Shown: positions 1-12,600 of the stretch, in pieces | How positions within the stretch are numbered: position 1 is the stretch's first letter | Layout of the letters: every line of letters starts with the position of its first letter | Notes under the pieces: model-generated | Database searches by the model: none | Told to the model about the DNA's origin: nothing | The model's input: the letters and a program-made list of their open reading frames with translations, nothing else | Made by a program: the position numbers and the translations under genes | Source: Lasioglossum baleicum | Lineage: Eukaryota > Arthropoda > Insecta > Hymenoptera > Halictidae | DNA: 64,000 bases | Reading direction: 5' to 3' | Assembly (NCBI RefSeq): GCF_051020765.1 | Contig: NC_134946.1 | Location: forward strand, 7,553,239 to 7,617,238

Positions 1-718
1 ATTCACGTCAAACATTTAAAGAATTGTCAATTGAATTAAACGTCGATCGATTTACTGTTGGAAAACGTTTACACGTTATGGGAATTGTTTATACGCTTCT
101 TTTCAACAAAAAGGGGCGGAAACTTATTCCCATACCCAATATAATTTCATTGGTCGAATTATTTTCAAACGTTCGCTTATTAGATTATTGATGGCAGCTA
201 TTAAGTTAGCGGAATATGATGCAATGGCTATCGATACACTGAAGAATAATCGAAGGGGAACTTTGTCGTTTCGAAGCAACGGTTCGACAGTTAAACAAAA
301 ATGGAAACTTGATTCATTAACCCACGCTCGAAACCCGATGTTTTATTGCGTCTCGTGCATTTGCATTAGCCGTAAATACACAAGATCCGCGGCTTCTGTT
401 ACAGACATGTTCCCGCGCCAATACTTTCGCGGTCAGCAATATTAGGCCGTGTGCCGGAGCCTGACAACCATGTCCGATAATCGGGATCTAAAATGGCCGC
501 TGAAATTGGCACAGAAATAAGACGAGTTTGTTTTAAAATATTGCCCGCCCCATTACACTCTTCGATTCGAAGGAACCGTTAAATTGCGGGGGGCTCTTGA
601 CAGCCCATACATCTTCGCACACCAATTTTATTTTCCATTTCATCTCGCTATTCTACAAATCATTTAGGAATAACAATTATAACAATATGGCAGTATACAA
701 AATAGTACTATTATAACA

Positions 719-870
719 TTATGACTACATAACAATATTACAATATAACATTATGACTACGTTACAATATTAGAATATCACGTTATGACAACATAACGAT
801 ATTACTATATAACATTATGACTACGTAACAGTATTACATTATAACATTATGACTACATACCAATATTACT
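719..870. repeat. AT-rich tandem repeat, about 41-bp period
   Basis: About four imperfect units each contain ATTATGACTACATAACAATA-like sequence followed by a run of AT. They are recognisable by the recurring 'cattatgactac' at roughly 41-bp spacing. Nothing suggests coding. Confidence 0.7.
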
Positions 871-2221
871 ATAGTATAAAAATATTACTAAATACAACAA
901 TATTACTACACAGCAGTATTACTACACAGCAATATGACTGCGGATCTTTATGCAAAATAAGAATAGTGTCAATTGCAAGGTACAGAAATGAATGTTTTTC
1001 ATTAACCGCTTGCACTGCGTTTATTTATATGGTTATTTCTTGGAAGAAGAAAGTCTGTATTCATCATATGCCTATACAGGGTGGTGTAACCGAAAAGGGA
1101 GTGATTCTACATACAAAAAATTAGACGAAAGTGTATAATAAAATTTCTTTATACGAGGCTTTGCCTCCGAGAAAATCAGGTTTGAAAATCCTGCGAACAC
1201 ACTTGCTATTGAATAGGAATCGTCTGATGCGTCTGTTCGTGACCCACCGGTTCTACTTTGCACAAATGCTAAGCATGCGAACTTGATGCATCTTCAAAAT
1301 CGATTTTCTCGAAAACAAAGTGTCATATGATAGAATTCTATTATACGTTCTAGAATTAAATTCTCGATATTGATAATATATTTGTTTGAAATTTTTAATT
1401 CTTTATAATTGCAATTAATAAATGCATAATATCCGCAGTTTATATCCAATATATCCTGTGAAATATTAAATTTTATGTCTACACAGACACTTATTTGCTT
1501 TTACACGCCATCTATGGGATAGCTCAGGCTAAAATCGAAATTCACGGTGATCCTCCATGAGAAATTGGTGTCACGAGGGGGGGTTCGTTTTCGAGAAAAT
1601 TGACTTTGAATATCTCTTTGAAACACTAACTAGTGCATCCACGATGTTTACAGTCGATTATCTCGAAAACAAAGGGTCGCGTCGAAAAGTTTTATTGTTC
1701 GTGGTCAACGTTATTTTTTACGTACATATATAGCGTGTACGATATTTATGGATGTGTCTGTGAAACGTTGAGTCATCGGGGAGCAGTTTTAATGTTAAAA
1801 GACGATGAATGCCACGAAAATAGACTTTTGTTTTTCTTTTCTTTCTGTTTTAAAGAAAAATTTAGGGAACGATGCGATGGCCACCGGTGGGTCAATCTAC
1901 CAACGAGGCTTTTTATTAATCATTAATCGCGGCCTTGACACGGAGCGGCAAGCGTCATCGTGCGAATTTTTTGTTTGGTTTCGCGGCGAGGCTGATAAAT
2001 GAACTCCTAATCTTGCAAATAATTTTCGACGGTCGCCATATCGTGTCTTAAATTTAAACAAATAATTCACATTTGGCAGAAATTTTCTGCATTTATTTCA
2101 GATTTTAATATCACGAGTTTAGTAACCTGATTTTTCAAAATTTAAAACTCGTATATTATATAGAAATTAATGTTTATTAATTCAGAATACATAATTTTAA
2201 TACTACAATCTTAGTAATTAG

Positions 2222-2423
2222 TAGACTGCGGATCTTTATGCGAAATAAAAAAATGTTCGCATTGATTGCAGGACACAGGAGCCAAATAAAAATAGTATTC
2301 TTCTTTTAGTTATCCTATTAAGCTGAAACTAATACGTTGATGTCCTTAAATATATTTAACATGTCCACTGCTTTAAATTGTACCTGTTCATTTTTGTCAT
2401 AAATGCATAATATCCGCAGTCTA
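2222..2423. mobile_element. MITE family A copy (GACTGCGG ends, TA target)
   Basis: The element starts TAGACTGCGGATCTTTATGC and ends with the inverted counterpart (GCATAATATCCGCAGTCTA). It is about 200 bp long and flanked by TA, as expected for a Tc1/mariner-type non-autonomous element. It has no coding capacity. Its interior (attgattgcaggac...) matches the copies at 11300 and 49389. Confidence 0.8.
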
Positions 2424-3060
2424 GTAATTAGACATTTAGAAAATTTAAAATCTAATTCCATTCAAAAGGATTTTAACCAATTCCATTTTAATGAATACAG
2501 AACCTTTTTTTGTTGATGTATAATACGTGCTTCTTTGTTTTTAATTATCACATTAGTGAGATTGGAACGAGTGTTGTGTGTGAGTGTGTGTGTGTGTGTG
2601 TGAACGAAGTAATTAATAAATTCAAATGAAACGAAAATATTGCATAATTTTAATCACTTCATCGATATGAAAGTAAATATATAACAGCTGAGGTTGTTTT
2701 TGCAATCGTCTATGAAAGAACTTTGGTTGTGCAAAAATTGTTCATACAATTGTTCATTTGTAACTCGTTCAATCATATGTATGACTATACATATAACATT
2801 GTAAATATATCATTACAAAATGATACATACAATCACATTACATATTTTATATATTTCTATTATAAAAATGAATGTACCGGTACATATTACAATTATTCAC
2901 AATATAAGAATAATACATATGATCAATATCAATAATATTATATAGCCGATGGTAAATTCATAATTCGAATACAAAATTTAAAAAATTGTTCAGAAGATGA
3001 CTCAAAAAATTCGTTAATATATTTAATTTGTTTCCTAATTAGTAATTGGTAGTAACAATA

Positions 3061-3306
3061 TTAACACTTTACCTACCGGAAGCCTATTAATAGGATTTTC
3101 AATAGTTGTGCTGTACCAAAGGAAGCATAGAAATTTTCTTTTACATTGCAATCTTAAATGAAACTATTAGATGACGTTATTGAGGGTGACCTATTAGTTT
3201 ACAATGAAAATTGCTGTTGCTATTGAAGGTTCCATTAAAAAGTGTTTACCCATGTACCATAGATTTTTCAATATTATGCAATAATCACCGGTCGGTAATG
3301 TGTTAA
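3061..3306. mobile_element. MITE family C copy
   Basis: The terminal inverted repeat reads TTAACACTTTACCTACCGG at the left and CCGGTCGGTAATGTGTTAA at the right. The interior (CAATAGTTGTGCTGTACCAA and flanks) recurs in inverted orientation at 22955-23182 in a later intron of the same gene. It is a non-coding, short inverted-repeat element of about 245 bp. Confidence 0.7.
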
Positions 3307-3682
3307 TAAATTAATGCGAATCACTTTATAATAAAATTGTTTTACTGATTATTATTTAAACAATTGCTTAGAAATTGATATTTCTATTACATTTCTACAT
3401 TGCCCAATGCTTTTACAATTAATCTAATCAGATGAAATGAAACTTTTTTATGAACGTACTATTAGTATGTACTTACTGATGTATTAATTAGGCATTAAAA
3501 TATCGCTGAATAAGAAATATTTTCATGGAAATTTCACGACCTAAAACACGGTTAATTCGGAACGATTTTTCTACGCGCCCGCGAAATTTCTTTGTTTCCG
3601 TCACGTGACCAACTAAACACGCTCTAAATGCTTTTCGAGAGGACTAATAGCGGCCCGATGGTTCTTTTTCTCTCTGTTCCAG

Positions 3683-6600
3683 ACGTTTTGCGTGGTCTCG
3701 AAGAGATTTCGTAAGAACTACATCCATAGGTTCACAGCGACGAACAGTTGGTTCATATTCTCACCGTGGAATCCTATAAGACGGTATTGTATCTTCCTAA
3801 GTACGAATCAGTACTTCGATTACATGGTCATGGCTACGATAATATTAAATTGTGCCTTCCTCGCCATGACGGAAACCATCGAGGAAGCAGAGTAAGCTCA
3901 ATTAACAGTTCAACTTAATTAGACAGCTCCATCGCCCACGAGCATCCGGACGCTTGGACATTTTTCACAGGGAAAATCCTAGCTGGGCAACTATCGAGAG
4001 AATCGTTAGAAAAATAATAGGATCACATTCCTCAACCTCCATTTGCACAGGGAAAAACATTTGTTAGGTAGTCAAAAGTTTTCTCGAATTTTCAAGAGCT
4101 TCGGATTGCGTTTAAAAAGAGAAAAGTATTTGTCTTTCTTTTTTAAATTTTATTTTTAGAAATTAATTTTGATTTCGTTACATTTAACGTTGTAACAGGG
4201 TTGAAGTAGCAATCACTGTAATCGTATTTCAACCTTCCAATTTCCGCTGTATTAATGAAATTATTTTGATTAAATGACAGCTAAAAATTCGATTACCAAT
4301 TTCGTTTAATCTTCTTCATTAATCTGGTAGTGAATTTGTAGATCCAAGCAGATCCTCCGCTATCGGAACATTATCAAACGGTTCGTTATCGAAACGTTCT
4401 ATCACCGGAATGTTCTATTATCCGAACAGTTCATTTCTGGGTAAATTGTAGTTTACGTACCGTGTAATTATAGATTACAATCGGCGGACTGCGGATCTTT
4501 ATGCACTTATGGCACGTGCAGATCTGTCGAATACAGGGAAACGTGTGTATTAACAGAAATTAATAGCGTTTTTATATTTCCTGGTCCGCGCAAGCAATTA
4601 AATTGTTCGAATAGCAACTTTAAGAATTTTTTTTCGACGTGCTACCAGGGAAAAGATTATTATAAAAAAATACAAGCACGCTCTACAACAATCATTTGAG
4701 CGGAGAAATATTTTTTTATCATAGATTGAGAGGTTGGACAGTAAAAAATAATTATCGAATAGCCACGTCCTTTCCGAAAGAACCGATTCAAAGGCGACAT
4801 GTTGCGGCCAAGTGTTTATCCGATTTGTCCACCTTTAGCATTTGTTTTGCCCTACTTATTTCTTCGACTTAGGCTATAGGCTAATCACCTGAACGCCTCG
4901 TAAGTGGCTTTACCACTCTAATAACTTTTAAACTATACTTCGCCGTTAGAGTGCTTCTGAGCCGATAGTTGTTCGAATGCGCCACTGCTCGCGTTCGGAC
5001 TGCAACAAAATGGTATTTAAAAAACCACGATTGTTTAAATCCGTGATAATCTAACGGATCTATTGAATTGGAAAAAGACAAATTATGTGAACTTGCATAT
5101 CGATAGTAACATTTCCCGTGGTAAAACCGTATTATCTTCTCTTGCCAGCGCGTGTCTCGGAAGTATATCTGCAAAATCGATTTAGGGTTCTTGAAAGTTG
5201 AGGTTCCGCCCTCTAAAATAAGCGTGGGCAGATTGCCATTCGATCTCGCTCACAAAATTGCGATAGCATAGACATGTGCCAAATTACTCGACACATCTCT
5301 TTCGTTCGCAGACCGTTCGCAAAAACCTCGAAAGAAAAATAACTTAGGGGTGTAAAAAGCCAGAGACGTCATCGTACGATTGCTTTTGAGAAAATTACAG
5401 AATCTCAAACCATTAACGTTGAATCGAACGACTTTTCAATCTTGATAAATGCGGAGAGTTGGAAAAATAAAATTTACAAGCAGTTCTCTCGACATCAAAG
5501 ATAGGTAACACGTGGCAATGAAAGTATTGGCTTCACCTTTTACAATAAGCTTGGATAGATAGCGCGATGCCATTTTTCTTCACAAAGTTATGACAAATCA
5601 AACATCAATGCCACTGTCACAGCAGTGCTCGTAAAAGTTACACAAGATCGGAGCAACTTGTTTAATAATTAGACTGCGAATATATAAAATAGTAAAAACA
5701 TTAGAAGAATTTCAAAATACTGTTATATTAAATGTTAAATGCTTAAATGTTTATTACTAATTATGAAGCAATTTTGCTAATTATCAAACAAAATCAACGT
5801 TTCGATCCTAGTTTGGATCCTTTTCAAGATTTAATAGTTCAATCTTAATAGTTCCTTTCAATCATTAATAGTTCCTTTTCAATCATTTAATAGTTTTTGA
5901 AATTATTATAACATATTCATTTTACAGACGCGATTCAAATAAATCTTGAAAAGGATCCAAACTAGAATCGAAACGTTGATTTTGTTTGATAATTAGCAAT
6001 ATTGTTTCATAATTAATAATAAACAGCAAATACGATCGATAGAAGAAACATATTTTTATTGTTATATTATTCAGAACTTATTAAAATGCTTCAGAAATAC
6101 GTTTCTACCTGAAATCTGTTTGTTGCAATTGAGGTGGATCAATTTTAATTTTCCACGAAGAGCCGCAGTCTATCAATAATGCAAGAATAGCAAAGGCAAG
6201 ATATATTAGAGCAATTACTGTCGTAACCTTCTTATACGTTGTCGATGTTAACACAGTTTAGTTTCCTTAATATATTGTAATAAAAATTGATTTTCAAGTT
6301 GGCGGAAGAATAGTGTCAGGCGTGTATGTTCGACGTGGCACTTTCCAAGTATCAAGCTTGATAAATGCAGAGAGTGGACAAAGTGAAATTCACAATTTTT
6401 GCATTTCTGAAGAAAGGAATTTATGGGGGTGGAAGTGGAGACTTCACCCTTCAAAGTTAGGTAAGGTACATGATCCCCTTATTCCTTTTCACAGATCTCT
6501 AGCTAATTCTAATGGGACAAACATTGACAGTCGATTTAACAGTATTTTAAACTTAGTAAATGATAAGATTGAAAACGATGGCAGTTGTTTTTGACATTTC

Positions 6601-9600
6601 TATAAAAATGCAATTAGTGGGGTTGAAAGTAGAAACTTCACCCTTCAAAATCGTTTTCACAGAGCTAGAATGGGTCAAACATTGACAGTCGATTTAAGGA
6701 TATTCTGGAGGTATATAAACACCCAACAAAATTTTTGAAAATTTGACAAGATATAATTCTTACTAAATTAATGGAATTACCAAAGTTTGAGTTCGATTCA
6801 CTGCACCGTTTACGAATTATAGCAACTTAAAGTTTGCACATTTTAACACGTCTTCTTATGGAGAATTCATTAAATTCTACTTCAAACCCTATTTAAACCT
6901 CTAAACTAGATACTCCAATTTTTTTTATATATAGTAAAAATTATGTAATTAATTATGTTCAAAATTTATTAGGATTCACTAAACAGTTACAGAGCAAAAA
7001 ATTATAAACTGTTACAAAACGTCAAATTTATCGACCTCTGAATAGCTACAATTAGAGGGTACAATTATTCGCAAAAGTCACTTACAATTTTTTATAATAT
7101 GAAGACACAATTTGATTAAAAAATAAATATAACATAAAATTTTTGACACGATTATAAAAGATGCAGTTCATGGGGTTGAAAGTAGAGACCTCGTTCCTTG
7201 ATTTGAGCCTAGGTATTCCGGCCAGCTAGAAATAAGTCGGCTGGAAGAAACGCGAGCCTGATTGGCCGTTAGCCGCTTATAATTTTCCCGGTGGTCAAAG
7301 TGACAATGCGAACGAATCAGATTATGAAGAGGCAGGTCTTCTGTTGGCTCTGTGTCGTCCCGCGAGACACTTCTTTCCAGCTGCTGACAGCATATTATCC
7401 TCCGATTCTTGTTCACAATGTTACAATATAATTGAAAATCATTTCTCTTGAAATGCATTTCTTTCTTTCTCTCTCTCTCTCGTTAACAATCCTTCAAATC
7501 TGATATCGAGCGCATTGTTCAGAGATTCTTCGCTATAGCTGGAATAAAATTCTATTCTGCCGGTAGAGGTAGTGAAAACGTCACTTGAACGTTGTAGTCT
7601 CGGCGCAGAAAATTCATTTAGTTAGAAAGTCAAGTGCTCGAGGTGCTCGTGGGTGCTCAAGTGGAGCATTATATTTACCGAAGACGGCCGTGGCGACGTG
7701 GCTTTCTCTCTTCCTTGCAGATATATATTCCTAGCTATATACACAGCCGAAATGGTGATCAAATCGATAGCAAAGGGATTTGCGCTGAATAAGTACACGT
7801 ACCTGCGGAATCCGTGGAACTGGCTGGATTTCGTGGTGATCACCAGCGGGTACGCCACCATAGGCATGGAGGTGGGCAACCTGGCTGGCTTGAGGACATT
7901 TAGGGTGCTCAGAGCGCTGAAGACCGTATCAATTATGCCTGGTAACAGATCTTTATATCTCTTGTATTATAGTACAAGCTATTTGTGTCTGTATTTTATT
8001 TGGAAACAACGAGGTTGATCAACACACGTACACCTCTATGGGGGTATCGATTTTTACGGCCTAATTTACGGGAACTACTGTGCGAACTGGTAACTATACT
8101 TACATGCGCTCGCTGTTCATAAAGACATGTAGGAACAGCTGTGAAATATCGAATATTATGAAGATAATATCGTGCCACCCAGTTCTGGGTAAAACGCTGT
8201 TTGAACGAAAAATGTTGTTATTTATGTTACTGTAAATACTATTTGAAATATTTTGCACAGTATTTTGTATATTTTATAGTATAGTTTCGGAAATGTATTT
8301 AATATGCGCTTGAGTTTTATCATTTTTAGCGTGAATTTCGAATGGTCATAAATACTTCTGTGCTCATTCGTGTGATAGAATTTTAAATCAAAGGATTTCC
8401 AAATAAATTACAGAATACAAAACAGCGTTTCGTGTAATTTTAGATTCTCTGAACGAAATGATAAATAGAATATATTTCTTCTCTTCAACCCTTTGCACTC
8501 CGAATTATTTTTCAATATTATTGCCAACAATTCCCCACTATCTTAGGCGTTTTATTTTTTTACTTCAAAGGACAGTTCCTTGACTGCTACTTATTTTAAA
8601 GAATTTTGTTCACTGATTACATTAAATATAGCTCTCAAACTTCGTTGTAACTTATATTTGTTTTAAACTAAAAAATAAGGCAATTAAATAAATAATGGAA
8701 GAATCAAAGACATTTAAAAACCTGTTTCATTTACATTTTTCTTTCTCTGATGTCGAGTTACACTCGACAAAGTAGTGTAAAGGTTAAGTAACAATTAATT
8801 TCACTTAACTCGAATTAATGTGTGATACTTAAATAAAATATAAAACATTTAGCTGTTTATTTTGTTATTGATGTACTATTTGTGTGGTTCCAGGTTTAAA
8901 AACCATCATCAACGCGTTACTACATAGTTTTAAGCAGCTAGCCGAGGTCATGACGCTCACTATCTTTTGCCTGATGGTTTTTGCGTTGTTCGCACTACAA
9001 GTTTATATGGGGGAGCTTCGGAACAAATGCGTAAAGACTTTTGAGTTGAATAACACGCAGATCGACTGGAACGAGTATGTATTACTTTTCAAAAACACAT
9101 TAATATTAATAGTAATGGTACTTCAGTTAATAAGAATCTTTAAATCTTTAAATAAAATATTCTCGAGGTATACAGGGTGTGTCCGTTAAGTTATGTCACC
9201 ATTTTTTAGGCATTTCCAGTAGTGCAATTAAAACATGTTTTAGACAAAAGTTTCTCAGTACTTGATGAGCTACATGCTCGCATATTCTTAAATCTGAAAA
9301 AATGCTTTTTACGTAAAAAAGTAACAGGCACCTTGACTTTTTTAAATGGCACTACATGTTTTGGACATCGTAGGATTGTTTCTGACGTCGAGACGAATTT
9401 AACAGTGTATTACACTATGACCTTGAAATTACCTGAAACTCGGAAATTTTGTGCAAACGTAATTTTAATGAAAAATTATTTCTCACAATATAAATCAAGT
9501 TACATCAGATGTTCGAACTGCGAACCATCTTCTACGATACAGAGCTCCGCTCTTTCTATTAGACTTTTCGTTGTCGCCATAATTAGGGCGTCTCGGTTTA

Positions 9601-12600
9601 TGTTATTACATGCAGTTGTTATGCGATTTCGAAGTTCTTGAACATTATTGATTGCTGTATCGTATACAACAGATTGCAGATATCCCCAAAGATAACAATC
9701 CAACGGAGACAGATCTGGGGTACGCAGTGGCCAACAAATTGGATCATACGTTCCTATCCAACAATTTCAAAAATAAAAAAAAGAATACAAAAAAAGATAA
9801 TACAAAAATCTAATACAAAGAGCGGAATTCTGTATCATAGAAGGTTTCGGGAGACGACTCCGGGGGATTCATATGACTCCCAACCAACTTCAATCACAGA
9901 TTTGTATGATAGAATTCAAGAACAGTGGGAACAAATATCTCCGGATTATTGCAAAAAATTAGTAGAGAGTATGCCAAAGCGAATTAGTGCAGTTTTACAA
10001 GCACAAGGGTTGTGGACGAAATATGCAAAATAAATAATATATTAAATATTGCCAAGTATTGGACATGGTGCAAAACCGAGTCAATCTATTTTTGTTGTCA
10101 AAAAAATTTCTCAAGTTAGTTCTAACTATGATAAAAATAATTATAATGCTGATTTTTTGTTATTATTCGATATTCCTAGCAATGAATAACGATTTATACA
10201 AAACTTGTGGTTATTGGTTCAGTTTTGCTCCTTACTGTAAGCACCATTTTCACCAATATATCTAGTAGAAAAGTCGCATCGAGATCGGTGGCCGTCTCTT
10301 GGGTAGGTCCGCCGTTGAAAAACAGGTTTCCCGAGTGAAGAATACTTGTAGTCAGGTCCATTAAGCCACTCTTATTTTGACGAGCGTGGTACGTGCTCGG
10401 AAACATTGGCACGGCGATTCTTTGCACCCTGTTGCGACACATTCGTGTGTATCGACCAGGCATGATAGAGCCTCGAGTCGAGTTGAGTCGAGTCTCTCGA
10501 AAGGCATTAACCTTAGACGATACTTTCCGGCGTCCACAGGTGGACTTGGAACTCATCCAACTGGGCATTCGACGAGGACGAGGAGCCGATAATTTGCGGC
10601 AACGCGACCGGCGCCAGGTTTGCTAAACTTCGTTTGTTATCTCTCACGGTTGCCTCTCGAATGACATCTCGGTTTTAACACGGCGAAACTTTGCCTCCGC
10701 AGACATTGCAACGAGAGCTACATCTGCCTTTGCGTTGGCCCGAATCCAAACCACGGCTACACGAACTTCGATAATTTCCTATGGTCCATGCTCACCACGT
10801 TCCAGCTAATTACTCTGGATTACTGGGAAGACGTCTACAATAAGGTATCTCGCCTGATCTGGACCAATAAGTAGTAATCAACCATCGTTTTATAAGCACA
10901 GACTATTCGCATTACGTAAACATTATCTTGGATGGACACCTGTCGAGAAACAGCGTTTGCAGTAGCTGTTTACAGCGATGTAAATTCAATTCTTCTTACG
11001 TCAACATGCTCTACTTATCGATAAGGCACAAAAGCGTTGGGATATCTTAGAAAAGTCCCATCGGCCAGGAGTAGTACAGTCAGTGACCTAAAGAACATTG
11101 AAAGCTTACCTAAGGAACAGTATGAACCGTGATCAGTGACCTAGAGATCCCTAAAAGCCATGGTCACTGACCTAGAAAACACTGTAAACCGTGATAAGTG
11201 ACCAACTGTGGCCACTGACCTAGACAACACTATGAACCGTGATCAGTGACCAACTGCGATCACTGATCAGTTCAATATCAAAGAAAAATACGTTATAACT
11301 AGACTGCGGATCTTTATGCAAAATAAAGAATGTTTGTGCATTGATTGCAAGACAGAGCAGCGAGAATTAAAAATTTCTTTCTTCTTTTAATTATCTGATT
11401 AAGCTGAAACCAATACACTGATGACTTTAAATCTTTCTAATATGTCCACTGGTTTAAATTGTACTTACCCATTATTGTGATAAATGCATAAAATCCGCAG
11501 TCTCTAGTTATAACATTAATTATCACAGTTGTTCATCCAATACATACACATATGAAAAATCATCCCCAGCACAGGTGACTATATGCTTTCTTGACACCTT
11601 GTACTGGTCTTCATGTTTAGCCGTTTGTTTGGCTACTTTTTACATCGACGTGTTAGCTATTACGAATATAATTATTAGATTGCGGCTTTTTCTGCATTTG
11701 TGTTGTATATCAATGTGAACAACGATCGAATCTATGGTTCGATAAAGTCTAATATCGTTTCTATTTTTCATTAAGATCAGCAATCTACTAATTATTATTA
11801 TTTTGGAACGTATATTCAGTGACTCTGTACGATAATTGCATAGGTATTGTCGGCGTGCGGACCTATCAGCGTCTCGTTCTTCACGGTGGTCGTGTTTTTC
11901 GGCTCGTTTTACTTAATTAACTTGATGCTCGCTGTTGTCGCGCTGAGTTATGAAGAGGAAGCTGAAATTACAAACGAGGTATTAACGATAATTAACGAAA
12001 TAACTGTCATCAAATTTCCAGAGCACCAATATATCTCTCCGCAAACAATCACGTCCTTTGCAACCAAAAAATTGGAAATAATACTCGAATATCGAAAGTA
12101 AAATTATGATCAATGAAATAAAAATTTGAATTGATAAAACGACTGTATAAAAAAAGCCTAAAAAATTTTGAAAATGTCGGATAAAATCGTTGTACAACCC
12201 AAATAATGGAAATTGTATAAGGGAGGCAAGAGTGGCCTTGAACTAAATTAAATCAAACCGTTCGATAGTTTCCTGAGAAGAAACAGTTTTTATTACATTT
12301 CAACCCTTTGCCTCGATTGAAAGGGTGGCCGGAGACAATAATTGAATTATCATATTTCGGTTTACAGTAAATTCTCTATAGACGCAACAATTTCTAAACG
12401 ATAGATGCGACCAAGAATATCCCCCCCCCCCCCCCCACACTTAGTAATCTTATCTCTACGAGTGGCAGATGTGTCCCTGAGACCGATGAAAGCATAAACT
12501 ACATATTCTATTCCTAATATTTATGCAAAAATTAACGCCAATGCGGGCGAATCACTAGTATTTCCTAAAACAAACTTAAGAAATGAATTTCTTAAAACAT

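Larger units (their letters stand above)
1..3682. other. Upstream intronic/intergenic sequence, no exon recognised
   Basis: No reading frame here resembles the N-terminus expected for the channel gene whose first visible exon starts at 3683 in phase 0, so the missing N-terminal exon(s) probably lie left of the window. The stretch holds AT-rich sequence, a tandem array (719-870), a TG microsatellite (about 2576-2603) and short inverted-repeat elements that are listed separately. A polypyrimidine tract ending in CAG lies directly before 3683, so this region should be the end of a long intron. Confidence 0.6.

Noticed and set aside
1..3682. N-terminal exon of the channel
   Set aside because: No frame ends in phase 0 with the acidic/Lys-rich N-terminal sequence typical of these channels followed by a donor. 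The small open frames present are AT-rich noise.
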